Below, piece by piece: positions 24,888-34,327 of a stretch of 64,000 bases of DNA. Source of the stretch: CBDANW01 sp965197825 (lineage in GTDB: Bacteria; Acidobacteriota; Vicinamibacteria; Marinacidobacterales; DATDRI01); the NCBI GenBank assembly GCA_965197825.1, contig CBDANW010000003.1, forward strand, positions 3,087,857 to 3,151,856, given 5' to 3'. Numbering within the stretch: the first letter of the stretch is position 1; every line of letters begins with the position of its first letter. The position numbers and the translations under genes are program-made. Under the pieces are notes generated by a model. The model was not told the DNA's origin and searched no databases. It saw nothing but the letters and a program-made list of their open reading frames with translations.

Positions 24888-26483
24888 CTAGGTCGAGAGG
24901 CGGGCCCTTTCGTCGCGCACCGCATCGGTGGCCGACGCGCGTGCGAGCGCGAGCTCGAAACTCTCCATCACCGCTTCGCAACTCGCCTCCACCACGTTCG
25001 CCGAGCAGCCGACCGTCCGCCAAGCTTCACGCCCGTTGCTCGCCTCGATGACGACGCGCGTCCTTGCGCCTGCAGAACGGTCGGGATCGAGGACCAGGAT
25101 CTCGTGATCGACGACCTTGACGCTTTCCAATTCGGGATAGTGCTGCACCAACGCCTTCCACATGGCTCGTTCGAGCGCCTCGACCGGCCCGACCGCTCTC
25201 GCTGACTCCAAAAGCGTCTTTCCACCAGCGCGCAGCGAAACCGTGGCTTCACTTCTCATGCCCTCGTCACTTTGACCGGCAACTTCCACGCGCATGTCGA
25301 GCAGCTCGAACGGTGCGGCATAGCCGGCCTGGCCCTTTCGAATCAAGAGCTCGAACGACCCCTCGGCCACCTCGTACTGAACGCCGAGACTCTCTTGCTC
25401 CTTGATGCGTGCCAGGATGGCCGCTTCCTGCCCCCTGGTCGACAAACCGAGCTCGGCGGCGCGTACGCGCACGTTGGAGCGGCCCGAGAGCTCCGAGACG
25501 ACGACTCGACGGCGGTTACCGACTTGCTCGGGAGGGATGTGCTCGTAGCTGGCGGCAACCTTCTCGACCGCAGCCACGTGAATGCCGCCTTTGTGCGCGA
25601 ACGCGGACTCGCCCACGTAGGGCGCGAATGGGCTGGGGGCGCGATTCACGACACGGCCGACCGCGCGGGCAAGCTCGGTTAGCCCCAACAGCCCCTCATC
25701 TGGAACACACTGGCGGTTCATCTTGAGCTGTAGGGCGGGTATCACCGAAATGAGGTTGGCGTTCCCGCAACGCTCTCCGTTGCCATTGATAGTGCCCTGG
25801 ACCTGCGTACATCCCTCTTCCACCGCCGCCAATGCATTGGCAACCGCGAGCTCGCTGTCGTCGTGGGCATGGATGCCCAACGGGGAAGGAATTGCTTCCC
25901 GCACCGCGCGGACGACCTGGCTAACCCAAGTGGAGAGGCTCCCTCCATTCGTGTCGCACAGCACGATCCAGTCGGCGCCCGCCTCGGCGGCCGCGCGCAC
26001 CGTTCGGAGCGCGTAGTCCGGATCCGACCGATACCCATCGAAGAAATGCTCGGCATCGTAGATCACTTCCTTGCCATGTTCTTTCATCCAACCGACACTG
26101 TCCCGGATCATGGCGAGGTTCTCGTCGAACGTCGTGCCCAACACAGCAGTGACGTGGAGAGACCATGATTTCCCCACCAGAGCCACCGCTGGGGTCTTGG
26201 CGTCTAGCAGGGCCTTGAGATTGAGATCGCTGGCGGGCTGGCTTCCAACCCTTCGCGTGGATCCGAAGGCTACCACGGTGGAGGTGGTCAGAGGCGTAAT
26301 CTGCATCTCGCGGAAGAACTGCGCGTCCTTCGGGTTCGAGCCAGGCCAGCCCCCCTCGATGTAGGAAACCCCGAGCCCGTCCAGCAGGCGGGCGATGTGG
26401 AGCTTGTCCTGAAGTGAGAGACTGACTCCCTCGCTCTGGGTCCCGTCCCTTAGCGTCGTGTCGTATATGTGAACCTTCGTCAT
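24888..26483 (-). CDS. cimA: (R)-citramalate synthase
   Basis: 531 residues, ATG 26483 with AGGTAGGAG just upstream. The N-terminal HMGL-like barrel has IYDTTLRDGTQSEGVSLS, the metal-binding HAHDDSELAVAN and NGNGERCGNANL; this is followed by a linker and the C-terminal LeuA regulatory domain (about 390-520). The length and the DGTQSEGVSLSLQDKL signature distinguish CimA from LeuA and homocitrate synthase. It condenses pyruvate and acetyl-CoA to citramalate, the first step of a threonine-independent isoleucine route. The upstream region contains an attenuator with an Ile-rich leader peptide, which is strong independent support for a role in isoleucine synthesis. Confidence 0.93.
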   Translation of the reverse strand: MTKVHIYDTTLRDGTQSEGVSLSLQDKLHIARLLDGLGVSYIEGGWPGSNPKDAQFFREMQITPLTTSTVVAFGSTRRVGSQPASDLNLKALLDAKTPAVALVGKSWSLHVTAVLGTTFDENLAMIRDSVGWMKEHGKEVIYDAEHFFDGYRSDPDYALRTVRAAAEAGADWIVLCDTNGGSLSTWVSQVVRAVREAIPSPLGIHAHDDSELAVANALAAVEEGCTQVQGTINGNGERCGNANLISVIPALQLKMNRQCVPDEGLLGLTELARAVGRVVNRAPSPFAPYVGESAFAHKGGIHVAAVEKVAASYEHIPPEQVGNRRRVVVSELSGRSNVRVRAAELGLSTRGQEAAILARIKEQESLGVQYEVAEGSFELLIRKGQAGYAAPFELLDMRVEVAGQSDEGMRSEATVSLRAGGKTLLESARAVGPVEALERAMWKALVQHYPELESVKVVDHEILVLDPDRSAGARTRVVIEASNGREAWRTVGCSANVVEASCEAVMESFELALARASATDAVRDERARLST

Positions 26484-26530
26484 ACTCCTACCTCTCTCCG
26501 TTGCTGCACTCTGGCCTACGTTAATGGCGC

Positions 26531-26574
26531 AAAAAAAAAGCCCCGCACCCTGTCTCGGGTGCGGGGCTTTTTTT
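26531..26574 (-). terminator. Rho-independent attenuator terminator before cimA
   Basis: On the transcript: GCCCCGCACCC, six-base loop, GGGTGCGGGGC, then nine U. The stem is 11 GC-rich pairs. It lies between the Ile-rich leader peptide and the cimA start, 48 bases before the ATG. The upstream arm can instead pair with GGGTGCGGG at 26595-26603, forming an antiterminator. Confidence 0.9.
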
Positions 26575-26582
26575 GCTTTCCT

Positions 26583-26699
26583 CTATCCGGGGGGCCCGCA
26601 CCCGCCATTAATAATGATAATAGCGATGCTGATGGTGCGGACGGGTACGCTGGCTCGAACGGTACGCTTCCCGAAGGCCCTGCGCTCACCCAGATTCAT
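26583..26699 (-). CDS. Isoleucine-rich attenuation leader peptide of cimA (38 aa)
   Basis: ATG at 26699, stop at 26583-26585. The peptide contains RTISIAIIIINGG: six Ile codons (ATC/ATT) within nine codons. The RNA has four competing segments in the order of classic attenuators: segment 1 CCGCACC (26634-26640), the Ile codons, segment 2 GGGTGCGGG (26595-26603), segment 3 CCCCGCACCC and segment 4 GGGTGCGGGG. A ribosome stalled at the Ile codons would free segment 2 to pair with 3 and prevent the 3:4 terminator. The ATG is six bases after a TATGCT box (26706-26711), so the transcript may begin at the start codon. Confidence 0.88.
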   Translation of the reverse strand: MNLGERRAFGKRTVRASVPVRTISIAIIIINGGCGPPG

Positions 26700-26705
26700 G
26701 TCCAC

Positions 26706-26736
26706 AGCATACAACATCCCCCTCCCCCCCTGTCAA
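26706..26736 (-). promoter_or_regulatory. Promoter of the cimA leader
   Basis: TTGACA (complement of 26731-26736) and TATGCT (complement of 26706-26711) with a long, 19-base G-rich spacer (GGGGGGGAGGGGG). The long G-run spacer is unusual. Confidence 0.55.
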
Positions 26737-26817
26737 GCCTGTTAATGAGATGAGGCGTTTCGGAACCCACCCGCGGCCGAGGTATAGTCCGTCGGAGCAG
26801 TGAGGAGGAACTAGCGC

Positions 26818-28104
26818 ATGAAGAAGATAGGCATCGCGATCGGAGGCTTGGCTTTGCTGGTAGGCCTGTTGAGGGCCACCGCCTCTGCCGTTGACGAACA
26901 GTTCTGGACGCAGTGGCGAGGTCCTCTTATGACGGGCGTCGCTCCCCAGGGCAACCCACCGATCGAATGGGCGGAGGACAGAAACGTCGCCTGGAAGATC
27001 GAGATCCCGGGCAGAGGAAAGAGCACGCCGGTGGTCTGGGAGGACCGGGTGATGGTGACCACGGCGATTCCGACAGACGCCTCTGCGGGCTCTGGAGCTG
27101 AGCCCGTGCACGAGTTCCATGTGCTGGCGGTCCGCCGTGCGGATGGCTCTACCATCTGGAATCAGACCGCTCGCGTCGAGCAACCCCACGAGGGCTCGCG
27201 AGCGGAGGGCACGTTCGCTTCCGCTTCGGTCGTCACAGACGGCGAGAACGTGGTCGCTTTTTTCGGCTCGCGCGGCCTTTACTGCTACGACATGGACGGC
27301 AATCTCAGATGGGAGACGGATTTCGGCGACATGGACATCCGGAACGACTTCGGCGAGGGCGCGACCCCCGCGCTCCACGGCGACACGCTCGTTGTCACCT
27401 GGGACCACCAGGGGCCCTCTTTCATTGTCGCCCTCAATAAGAACACCGGTGAAGAGCTTTGGAGAAAGGACCGGGACGAGATCGACACCTGGGCCACACC
27501 GCTCGCGGTCGAGCACGACGGTGTCCCGCAGGTCATCACCGCCGGGACGAATCGCGTGCGCAGCTACAATCTCACCAACGGCGAGCTCCTCTGGGAGGGA
27601 GATGGCCTGACGATGAACCCGATCCCCTCGCCGGTCTTCGCCGATGGCGTCGTCTATCTGACCAGTGGGTACCGCGGAAACGCGCTGCGAGCCGTGCGCC
27701 TGGCCGATGCGAAAGGTGACGTCACCGGCACCAGCGCCGTCTTGTGGGAACACAATCAGGACACGCCCTACGTTTCTTCCCCATTGCTCTACGAGAACAA
27801 CCTCTACTTTCTCAAGTCCAACTCGGCGATTCTCACGACGCTCGATGTGCGGACGGGCGAGCCCGTCTATGGTCCGATTCGATTGGAAGGTCTCTCCGAG
27901 GTCTACGCGTCTCCGGTTGGCGCGTCCGGTCGCGTCTACCTCCTCGGGCGCGACGGCAACGCGTTGGTGATTGAGAACGGTCGGGAGTTCAAGATACTCG
28001 CTCAGAACTCGCTCGACGACGGCTTCGACGCATCGCCCGCGATCGTGGGTGAGGAGATGTACCTGAGGGGCTATCGAAGCCTGTACAAGATCGCGGAGAA
28101 CTGA
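26818..28104 (+). CDS. Exported PQQ-like beta-propeller protein
   Basis: 428 residues, ATG 26818 with GAGGAGGAAC ten bases upstream. A signal peptide (about 1-23, MKKIGIAIGGLALLVGLL...) precedes repeated WD/PQQ-type blades: WTQWRGPLMTGV, NVAWKIEIPGRG, LRWETDFGDM, GEELWRKDRDE, GELLWEGDGL, each about 40-50 residues. The family includes outer-membrane assembly lipoprotein BamB and quinoprotein-like scaffolds, but no lipobox or PQQ-binding Trp-docking region is obvious, so a periplasmic scaffold is likelier than a dehydrogenase. It belongs to the same broad family as the protein at 60292, with a similar WPQWRGP-type opening. Convergent with gltD. Confidence 0.85.
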   Translation: MKKIGIAIGGLALLVGLLRATASAVDEQFWTQWRGPLMTGVAPQGNPPIEWAEDRNVAWKIEIPGRGKSTPVVWEDRVMVTTAIPTDASAGSGAEPVHEFHVLAVRRADGSTIWNQTARVEQPHEGSRAEGTFASASVVTDGENVVAFFGSRGLYCYDMDGNLRWETDFGDMDIRNDFGEGATPALHGDTLVVTWDHQGPSFIVALNKNTGEELWRKDRDEIDTWATPLAVEHDGVPQVITAGTNRVRSYNLTNGELLWEGDGLTMNPIPSPVFADGVVYLTSGYRGNALRAVRLADAKGDVTGTSAVLWEHNQDTPYVSSPLLYENNLYFLKSNSAILTTLDVRTGEPVYGPIRLEGLSEVYASPVGASGRVYLLGRDGNALVIENGREFKILAQNSLDDGFDASPAIVGEEMYLRGYRSLYKIAEN

Positions 28105-28134
28105 GAGGGCTGACAGGGCCTGAGCGAGACGCGA

Positions 28135-29586
28135 TCAGGCGAGCGGCGCGGGGAGGTCCGAGTACCCCATCAGGTAGGCATCCACCGCGCGTGCGCAGGA
28201 GCGGCCTTCGGCGATCGCCCAGACGATGAGTGACTGACCGCGCTGCATGTCGCCGGCGGTGAACACGCCGGGGACGCTGGTGGTCCATGCCGTGTCCCGC
28301 CAAACGTTCCCCCGCTCCGTGAGCTTCACCCCCAGCTCGTCGAGAAGTCCCTTTCGCTCCGGACCGACGAAACCCATGGCCAGCAACACCAGCTCGGCGT
28401 CTATCTCTTTTTCGGTGCCGGGCTGCTCCTCGAATGTGGGACGCCCGTTCGCTCCGGTTTTCATCTCGATTTGAATGGTTTGGAGCTTCTTGACCGCACC
28501 GCCCTCGCCGACGAATTGCTTGGTGGAGATCGAGTACAGGCGCTCTCCACCTTCCTCGTGTGCCGACGACACGCGAAAGATCAGCGGATAGAGAGGCCAG
28601 GGATTCTTCTCGGTGTCCCGCTGATCTGGCGGACGCGGCAGCAGCTCCAGCTGCGTGACCGACGTGGCTCCCTGCCGGTGGACGGTCCCCAGACAATCCG
28701 CGCCGGTATCCCCGCCGCCTATGATGACCACGGGCTTGCCCGCGGCGTTCAGGAACGGATCTTGCGAAACATCGTCTCCTTCGCACAGTCGGTTCTGAAG
28801 GGTGAGATACGGCATGGCAAAGTGGATGCCTTCGAGCTCTCGACCCGGTATCGGTAGATCCCGGGGTTGGCACGCGCCTCCGGCAAGAACCATCGCATCG
28901 AAGTCCTCGCGGAGTTTGTGCGCTGAGATCGTCACGCCCACGTCGCAGCCGGTCTGGAACAAGACACCTTCCTGCTCCATCTGTTGCAGCCGCCGGTCGA
29001 GCAGGCTCTTCTCCATCTTGAACTCGGGTATTCCGTAACGAAGCAGACCACCCAGTCGGTCGTCGCGCTCGAACACGGTCACCAAGTGTCCCGCGCGGTT
29101 CAGTTGTTGAGCGGCCGCCAGGCCGGCGGGTCCGGAGCCGATCACCGCGACTTTCTTCCCCGTTCGCTCGGCGGGAGGCTGGGGTCGAACCCACCCCTTC
29201 TCGAAGGCGCGATCGATGATTGCGTTTTCGATCTGCTTGATGGTGACGGGATCGTCGTTGATGGCCAGAACGCAGGATCCCTCGCAAGGTGCGGGGCAGA
29301 GACGGCCGGTAAACTCCGGAAAATTGTTGGTGGCATGAAGGCGGGCGATGCCTTCGGCCCAATTGTCCCGGTAGACCAAGTCGTTCCAGTCCGGGATCAG
29401 ATTGCCGAGCGGACACCCCTGGTGACAAAAGGGAACACCGCAATCCATGCACCGGGCACCCTGACTGCGGAGCGTCTCGTCGGCGATGGGGAGATAAACT
29501 TCCTTCCAATCGCGTAGCCGCTCGTCCACCGGGCGCCGTGGGGCGACGCGTCTGGGGAACTCGAAAAAACCGGTGGGCTTACCCAT
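28135..29586 (-). CDS. gltD: Glutamate synthase small subunit
   Basis: 483 residues from ATG 29586 (MGKPTGFFEFPR, the standard start). The N-terminal domain has cysteine clusters for two 4Fe-4S centres (CMDCGVPFCHQGCPLGN and CPAPCEGSCVLAI); FAD- and NADPH-binding folds follow (AVIGSGPAGLAAAQQL and VVIIGGGDTGADCLG). It passes electrons from NAD(P)H to GltB for glutamate formation from glutamine and 2-oxoglutarate. It follows gltB after 23 bases in the same operon. No lesions. Confidence 0.96.
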   Translation of the reverse strand: MGKPTGFFEFPRRVAPRRPVDERLRDWKEVYLPIADETLRSQGARCMDCGVPFCHQGCPLGNLIPDWNDLVYRDNWAEGIARLHATNNFPEFTGRLCPAPCEGSCVLAINDDPVTIKQIENAIIDRAFEKGWVRPQPPAERTGKKVAVIGSGPAGLAAAQQLNRAGHLVTVFERDDRLGGLLRYGIPEFKMEKSLLDRRLQQMEQEGVLFQTGCDVGVTISAHKLREDFDAMVLAGGACQPRDLPIPGRELEGIHFAMPYLTLQNRLCEGDDVSQDPFLNAAGKPVVIIGGGDTGADCLGTVHRQGATSVTQLELLPRPPDQRDTEKNPWPLYPLIFRVSSAHEEGGERLYSISTKQFVGEGGAVKKLQTIQIEMKTGANGRPTFEEQPGTEKEIDAELVLLAMGFVGPERKGLLDELGVKLTERGNVWRDTAWTTSVPGVFTAGDMQRGQSLIVWAIAEGRSCARAVDAYLMGYSDLPAPLA

Positions 29587-29609
29587 TTCGATCCTTAGCT
29601 TACCGGCGC

Positions 29610-32600
29610 TTACCCGTGCGCCCCTTCCATCACCGCCTCTTCCCAATTGAGCCCCTGCTCCTCGGCGCGCTTCATGGCCAGAAGGGCTCGTTGGTAGTCC
29701 TGCGGCGTGACCTTGACGAACTTTCCTCGATAGTGGTCCCAGAATTCCAGGATGCGCGCGCCGACCGGGCTCCCAGTATGGCGGGCATGCTTACCGACAA
29801 GCTCTTTCACTTCCTCGATATCGGCGGGCTCGACGAGAGGGCCGAGAGATACCATCTCCTGATTGCAACGCGCTTCGAAGTTGCCCGACTCATCCAAAAC
29901 GTAGGCGATGCCGCCCGACATACCAGCGGCGAAGTTGCGCCCGGTGCGCCCCAGCACGATCACTCGCCCGCCGGTCATGTACTCGCAACCATGGTCGCCC
30001 ACTCCCTCGACGACCGCGTGCGCCCCGCTGTTCCGAACGGCGAAACGCTCGCCCGCGACGCCTCGCAGAAACGCTTCTCCTGCCGTCGCCCCGTAGAGAA
30101 CGACGTTGCCGACGAGAATGTTCACCTCGGGCGGGAACGTCGCCTGGTGGGGAGGGAAGGCGACGATCCTTCCACCCGATAGCCCTTTGGCGAAGTAGTC
30201 GTTCGAGTCTCCCTCCAGGATCAGCGTGACGCCCTTCGGAAGAAAAGCCCCGAAGCTCTGGCCCGCCGAACCCTCGAAGTGAATGCGAATCGTGCCGTCG
30301 GGAAGCCCTTCCGCTCCGTAACGCTTGGTGATCTCGTATCCCAGAATGGTACCGGTCGCCCGGTTCACGTTGCGTATGGGAAGGCGCAGCGACACCGGCT
30401 GCTTCGACTCCAGCGCCGCACGGCACTGTGGAACGAGCGTCGTCCAGTCCAGCGTCTCCTCGAGACGATGGTCTTGACGTCGAACGTTTCGGATCGGCAC
30501 ATCCGGCCCCACGTCCGGTTGGTAGAGGATGGGGCTGAGATCGAGACCCTGAGCCTTCCAGTGATCCACCGCCTTGCGGAGGTTGAGCTTGTCGACCCGT
30601 CCGACCATCTCCTCGAGGGTTCGAAAGCCCATACGCGACATGTACTGCCGCACTTCCTCGGCAACGAAGCGAAAGAAGTTCTCCACGAACTCCGGTTTGC
30701 CCGTGAATTTCGCGCGTAGCGCCGGATCCTGTGTAGCGATTCCCACCGGACAGGTATTGAGATGACAAACCCTCATCATGACGCAGCCCATCACCACCAG
30801 GGGCGCGGTGGCAAAGCCGAACTCCTCGGCGCCCAACAGGGCGGCGATGACGACGTCACGACCGGTCTTCATCTGACCGTCGACCTGGACCACGATACGA
30901 TCGCGCAATTGGTTCTGCACCAGAACCTGCTGCGTCTCCGCGAGCCCCAACTCCCAGGGAGTGCCGGCATGCTTGATGCTGGTGATCGGAGAGGCGCCCG
31001 TGCCACCATCATGGCCGGAGATGAGCACGACGTCGGAGCGAGCCTTGGCCACGCCGGCCGCGACCGTACCCACGCCGACTTCAGAAACCAGTTTGACGTG
31101 GATGCGCGCCTCACGGTTGGCGTTCTTCAAGTCGTAAATGAGCTGAGCGATATCCTCGATGGAATAGATGTCATGGTGCGGCGGCGGTGAAATGAGGCCG
31201 ACGCCCGGAGTCGAGTAACGCACCTTGGCGATCCAGGGATAAACCTTGTGACCGGGAAGCTGACCGCCCTCGCCGGGCTTGGCCCCCTGGGCTATCTTGA
31301 TCTGCAAGTCGTCTGCCTGGACGAGATACTCGCTGGTGACGCCGAATCGACCCGAAGCAACCTGCTTGACGGCGCTGCGGCGGGAGTCGCCGTTGGGATC
31401 GGGGGTGTAACGAGCTGGGTCTTCTCCACCTTCCCCGGTGTTGGACTTGCCGCCCAGCCGATTCATGGCGATGGCGAGGGTCTCGTGCGCCTCCTGGCCG
31501 ATGGAGCCGTAGGACATCGCGCCAGTCGCGAAGCGCCGCACGATGGATTCCACGGGCTCCACTTCTTCGATCGGCACCGGCTCGTCGGCCCATTGCATTT
31601 CGAGGAGCGAGCGAAGCGTCGCCAATTGATCGCTTTGTGCGTCGACCTTGGCGCTGTACTCCTTGAAGATCTCGAACTGACCCGAGCTCGTCGCGTGCTG
31701 CAGCTTGAAGACGGTATCGGGGTTGAACAGATGGAACTCACCATCCCGGCGCCACTGAATCTCACCGCCCGCATCGAGCTGCGGTTCCGCGACCGGCCTT
31801 TCCGGAAAGGCCTTGCGGTGCCGCGCCAGGACTTCCGCGGCGACGACATCGATGCCGACGCCTGCGATGCGCGAGGACGTGCCCGTGAAGTACCGGTCGA
31901 TGAGCTCATCGCCCAAACCGACGGCTTCAAAGATCTGAGCGCCGTGATAGGACTGAACGGTCGAGATCCCCATCTTGGAAAGGACCTTCAGCACGCCCTT
32001 GTTGAGTGCCTTGATGTAGTTGTGGACGGCTTGATCCAGGTCGATGCCCTCGACGAAGCCGTCCCGCACGACATCGTCCAGTGTCTCGAATGCAAGATAG
32101 GGATTCACGGCGCTCGCGCCGTACCCGATGAGCGCGCACATGTGATGGACCAGTCGTGCCTCCCCCGTCTCGACGATGAGGGCGACTCGGGTTCGCGACC
32201 CCTCTCGAATGAGATGGTGGTGCACTGCCGCCGTGGCCAGAAGCGCCGGTATGGGCGCCAGATGGTCGGTGACGCCTCGGTCGGAGAGGTGGATGATCGA
32301 GTGACCTTGTGCGATGCCCTCGCTGGCCGCTCGACAAAGAGCGTCCAGAGCTTGGTGCAGCCTTAAATCGCCCTGACCGGCCTCGAATAGGATGGGAAGC
32401 GTGAGCGTCCGGAACCCGGGCCGTTCCAACTCCACCAGCTTGCCCAGTTCCTCGTTGGTTAGGATGGGAGTGGGAAGCTCGATTTGCCGGCACGATGCAG
32501 CAGAGGGCTCGAGCAGATTCCCTTCTCCCCCGATCGTCGTGGACACCTGGGTCACCAGCTCTTCTCGAATGGCATCGAGGGGCGGGTTGGTTACCTGCGC

Positions 32601-34172
32601 GAAGAGCTGCTTGAAGTAGTCGTACAGCAGTCGAGCGCGGTTGGACAGAACGGGTAGAGCGGTGTCGGAGCCCATCGAGCCCACCGGATCCTGGCCTTTT
32701 TCCGCCATGGGCTCGAGGAAGAATCGCAGATCTTCCTGCGTATAACCGAATGCCATCTGGAGCTCGCGGAGCGATCGCTGGTTCGGAACGCCCTCCCGAC
32801 GCGGGGCAGGGAGGTCCGCCAGGAAAACCGAATTCTTCTTCAGCCAATCTCGATACGGGTGCATTCGCGCGTAACGGCTCTTGATCTCCGCGTCCGAGAT
32901 GATGCGACCCTCCTCGGTATCCACGAGGAATATCCTTCCTGGATGGAGCCTCTCCTTCTGCAGGACGTTCTCGGGTGGAATGTCCAGAACGCCGACCTCC
33001 GAGGCCATGACCACGAGCCCCTCCGAGGTGACGTAGTAGCGTGAAGGGCGTAGTCCGTTGCGATCGAGAACCGCCCCGATCACCGAACCGTCGGTGAACG
33101 CGATCGACGCCGGTCCATCCCACGGCTCCATGAGGCCTGCGTGAAACTTGTAGAAGGCCTTGCGCTCCTCGTCCATGGACCCGTGACTAGCCCAGGGCTC
33201 GGGGATCATCATCAGGATGGCATGAGTGAGCTCGCGACCTCCCATGTACAGAAACTCGAGCACGTTGTCGAAGATCGCCGAGTCACTTCCTTCCTCTTCG
33301 ATGATGGGGAGGATGCGCTCGAGCTCCGGCAAGAGCTCCGACTGGCACAATGCTTCGCGCGCCTTCATCCAATTGATGTTTCCACGGATGGTGTTGATCT
33401 CGCCATTGTGGGCCAGATAGCGATAGGGATGGGCGAGCGGCCAGGATGGAAACGTGTTCGTCGAAAAGCGCGAATGGACCAGGGCAAGCGCTGACTCCAG
33501 CTCCGGATCAACGAGGTCGGGATAGACGACCGTCAGCTGCTCGGAGGTTAGCATCCCCTTGTAAACCAGGGTCTGCGAGGAAAGGCTCGGGATATGAAAG
33601 AATTCTTTGTCGGCCAGATCCGACTTTTTCACCGCATGCTCGATACGCTTGCGGATCACGTAGAGTCGGCGTTCCACGGCCATCCGGTCGGCGAGCGCGT
33701 CCAGCCCACCGATGAACACCTGCCGGAACGAGGGTGCTCGCTCTCGCGCGCTGGGTCCGATGGGATCGAGCTCCGTCGGAACATCCCGCCACCCCAGAAG
33801 CCGACAGCCTTCCTCCCGGATGACGGTCTCGAACAAGCGCTCGCACTCTTTCGCCCGTGCCGGCTCGGGAGGGAGGAAAACGATCCCCGACCCATACTTC
33901 CCTGGCGAGGGAAGCTCCATCCCTTGCTCCCCGCAAACTCTGCGCAAGAAGCGGTCGGGCATCTGGAGGAGGATGCCCGCGCCGTCACCGGTGTTCTCCT
34001 CGCAGCCCCGGGCGCCCCGGTGGGCGAGATTGAGCAAGCCGGTCAGGGCCTGATCGACGATTCGCCTGGTTGGCCGCCCCTGGATATCCACCACGAAGCA
34101 GACACCGCAGGCATCGTGCTCGAAGGCCGGATCGTACAGTCCTTTACCGACAGGTGTAGCGGACGATTTCAT
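29610..34172 (-). CDS. gltB: Glutamate synthase large subunit
   Basis: 1,520 residues from ATG 34172 (an in-frame TTG lies one codon earlier). Order: class II glutamine amidotransferase domain with the catalytic Cys in EHDACGVCFVV at about residue 22 after a short propeptide; central domain; FMN barrel; the 3Fe-4S cysteines in CVMMRVCHLNTCPVG; and the C-terminal glycine-rich beta-helix. Normally the glycine after the catalytic Cys-Gly-Val is Gly (ACGVGF); here it is Cys (ACGVCF), a small variation. First gene of gltBD. Divergent from a LysR-family regulator, the layout known for gltC/gltBD control. Confidence 0.96.
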   Translation of the reverse strand: MKSSATPVGKGLYDPAFEHDACGVCFVVDIQGRPTRRIVDQALTGLLNLAHRGARGCEENTGDGAGILLQMPDRFLRRVCGEQGMELPSPGKYGSGIVFLPPEPARAKECERLFETVIREEGCRLLGWRDVPTELDPIGPSARERAPSFRQVFIGGLDALADRMAVERRLYVIRKRIEHAVKKSDLADKEFFHIPSLSSQTLVYKGMLTSEQLTVVYPDLVDPELESALALVHSRFSTNTFPSWPLAHPYRYLAHNGEINTIRGNINWMKAREALCQSELLPELERILPIIEEEGSDSAIFDNVLEFLYMGGRELTHAILMMIPEPWASHGSMDEERKAFYKFHAGLMEPWDGPASIAFTDGSVIGAVLDRNGLRPSRYYVTSEGLVVMASEVGVLDIPPENVLQKERLHPGRIFLVDTEEGRIISDAEIKSRYARMHPYRDWLKKNSVFLADLPAPRREGVPNQRSLRELQMAFGYTQEDLRFFLEPMAEKGQDPVGSMGSDTALPVLSNRARLLYDYFKQLFAQVTNPPLDAIREELVTQVSTTIGGEGNLLEPSAASCRQIELPTPILTNEELGKLVELERPGFRTLTLPILFEAGQGDLRLHQALDALCRAASEGIAQGHSIIHLSDRGVTDHLAPIPALLATAAVHHHLIREGSRTRVALIVETGEARLVHHMCALIGYGASAVNPYLAFETLDDVVRDGFVEGIDLDQAVHNYIKALNKGVLKVLSKMGISTVQSYHGAQIFEAVGLGDELIDRYFTGTSSRIAGVGIDVVAAEVLARHRKAFPERPVAEPQLDAGGEIQWRRDGEFHLFNPDTVFKLQHATSSGQFEIFKEYSAKVDAQSDQLATLRSLLEMQWADEPVPIEEVEPVESIVRRFATGAMSYGSIGQEAHETLAIAMNRLGGKSNTGEGGEDPARYTPDPNGDSRRSAVKQVASGRFGVTSEYLVQADDLQIKIAQGAKPGEGGQLPGHKVYPWIAKVRYSTPGVGLISPPPHHDIYSIEDIAQLIYDLKNANREARIHVKLVSEVGVGTVAAGVAKARSDVVLISGHDGGTGASPITSIKHAGTPWELGLAETQQVLVQNQLRDRIVVQVDGQMKTGRDVVIAALLGAEEFGFATAPLVVMGCVMMRVCHLNTCPVGIATQDPALRAKFTGKPEFVENFFRFVAEEVRQYMSRMGFRTLEEMVGRVDKLNLRKAVDHWKAQGLDLSPILYQPDVGPDVPIRNVRRQDHRLEETLDWTTLVPQCRAALESKQPVSLRLPIRNVNRATGTILGYEITKRYGAEGLPDGTIRIHFEGSAGQSFGAFLPKGVTLILEGDSNDYFAKGLSGGRIVAFPPHQATFPPEVNILVGNVVLYGATAGEAFLRGVAGERFAVRNSGAHAVVEGVGDHGCEYMTGGRVIVLGRTGRNFAAGMSGGIAYVLDESGNFEARCNQEMVSLGPLVEPADIEEVKELVGKHARHTGSPVGARILEFWDHYRGKFVKVTPQDYQRALLAMKRAEEQGLNWEEAVMEGAHG

Positions 34173-34281
34173 CAACGGATCCTGTCTCCTGAGTGGCTCC
34201 GGCGGGCGGAGTCACTGCCTCGAGTAAACAGCCTAGTGTATTCCAGGCCCATAAGAAAAGCTTTTTTTTCTAATACATAGA

Positions 34282-34321
34282 ATTATATTATATTATGTTA
34301 TGTTATGTTATACAATACAAT
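34282..34321. repeat. Eight consecutive pentanucleotide units in the gltB/LysR intergenic region
   Basis: Three ATTAT, three GTTAT and two ACAAT units in exact register, ending six bases before the LysR start codon. The array covers the expected -10 region of the LysR gene and the upstream region of gltB. A changing unit number would shift promoter spacing. Confidence 0.8.
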
Positions 34322-34327
34322 CTGCCT

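Noticed and set aside
26818..28104. PQQ-dependent alcohol dehydrogenase
   Set aside because: Too short (428 residues versus about 600-700), no cytochrome domain, no active-site Asp or disulfide-ring motif; fits generic PQQ-like propeller proteins. The same holds for the protein at 60292.
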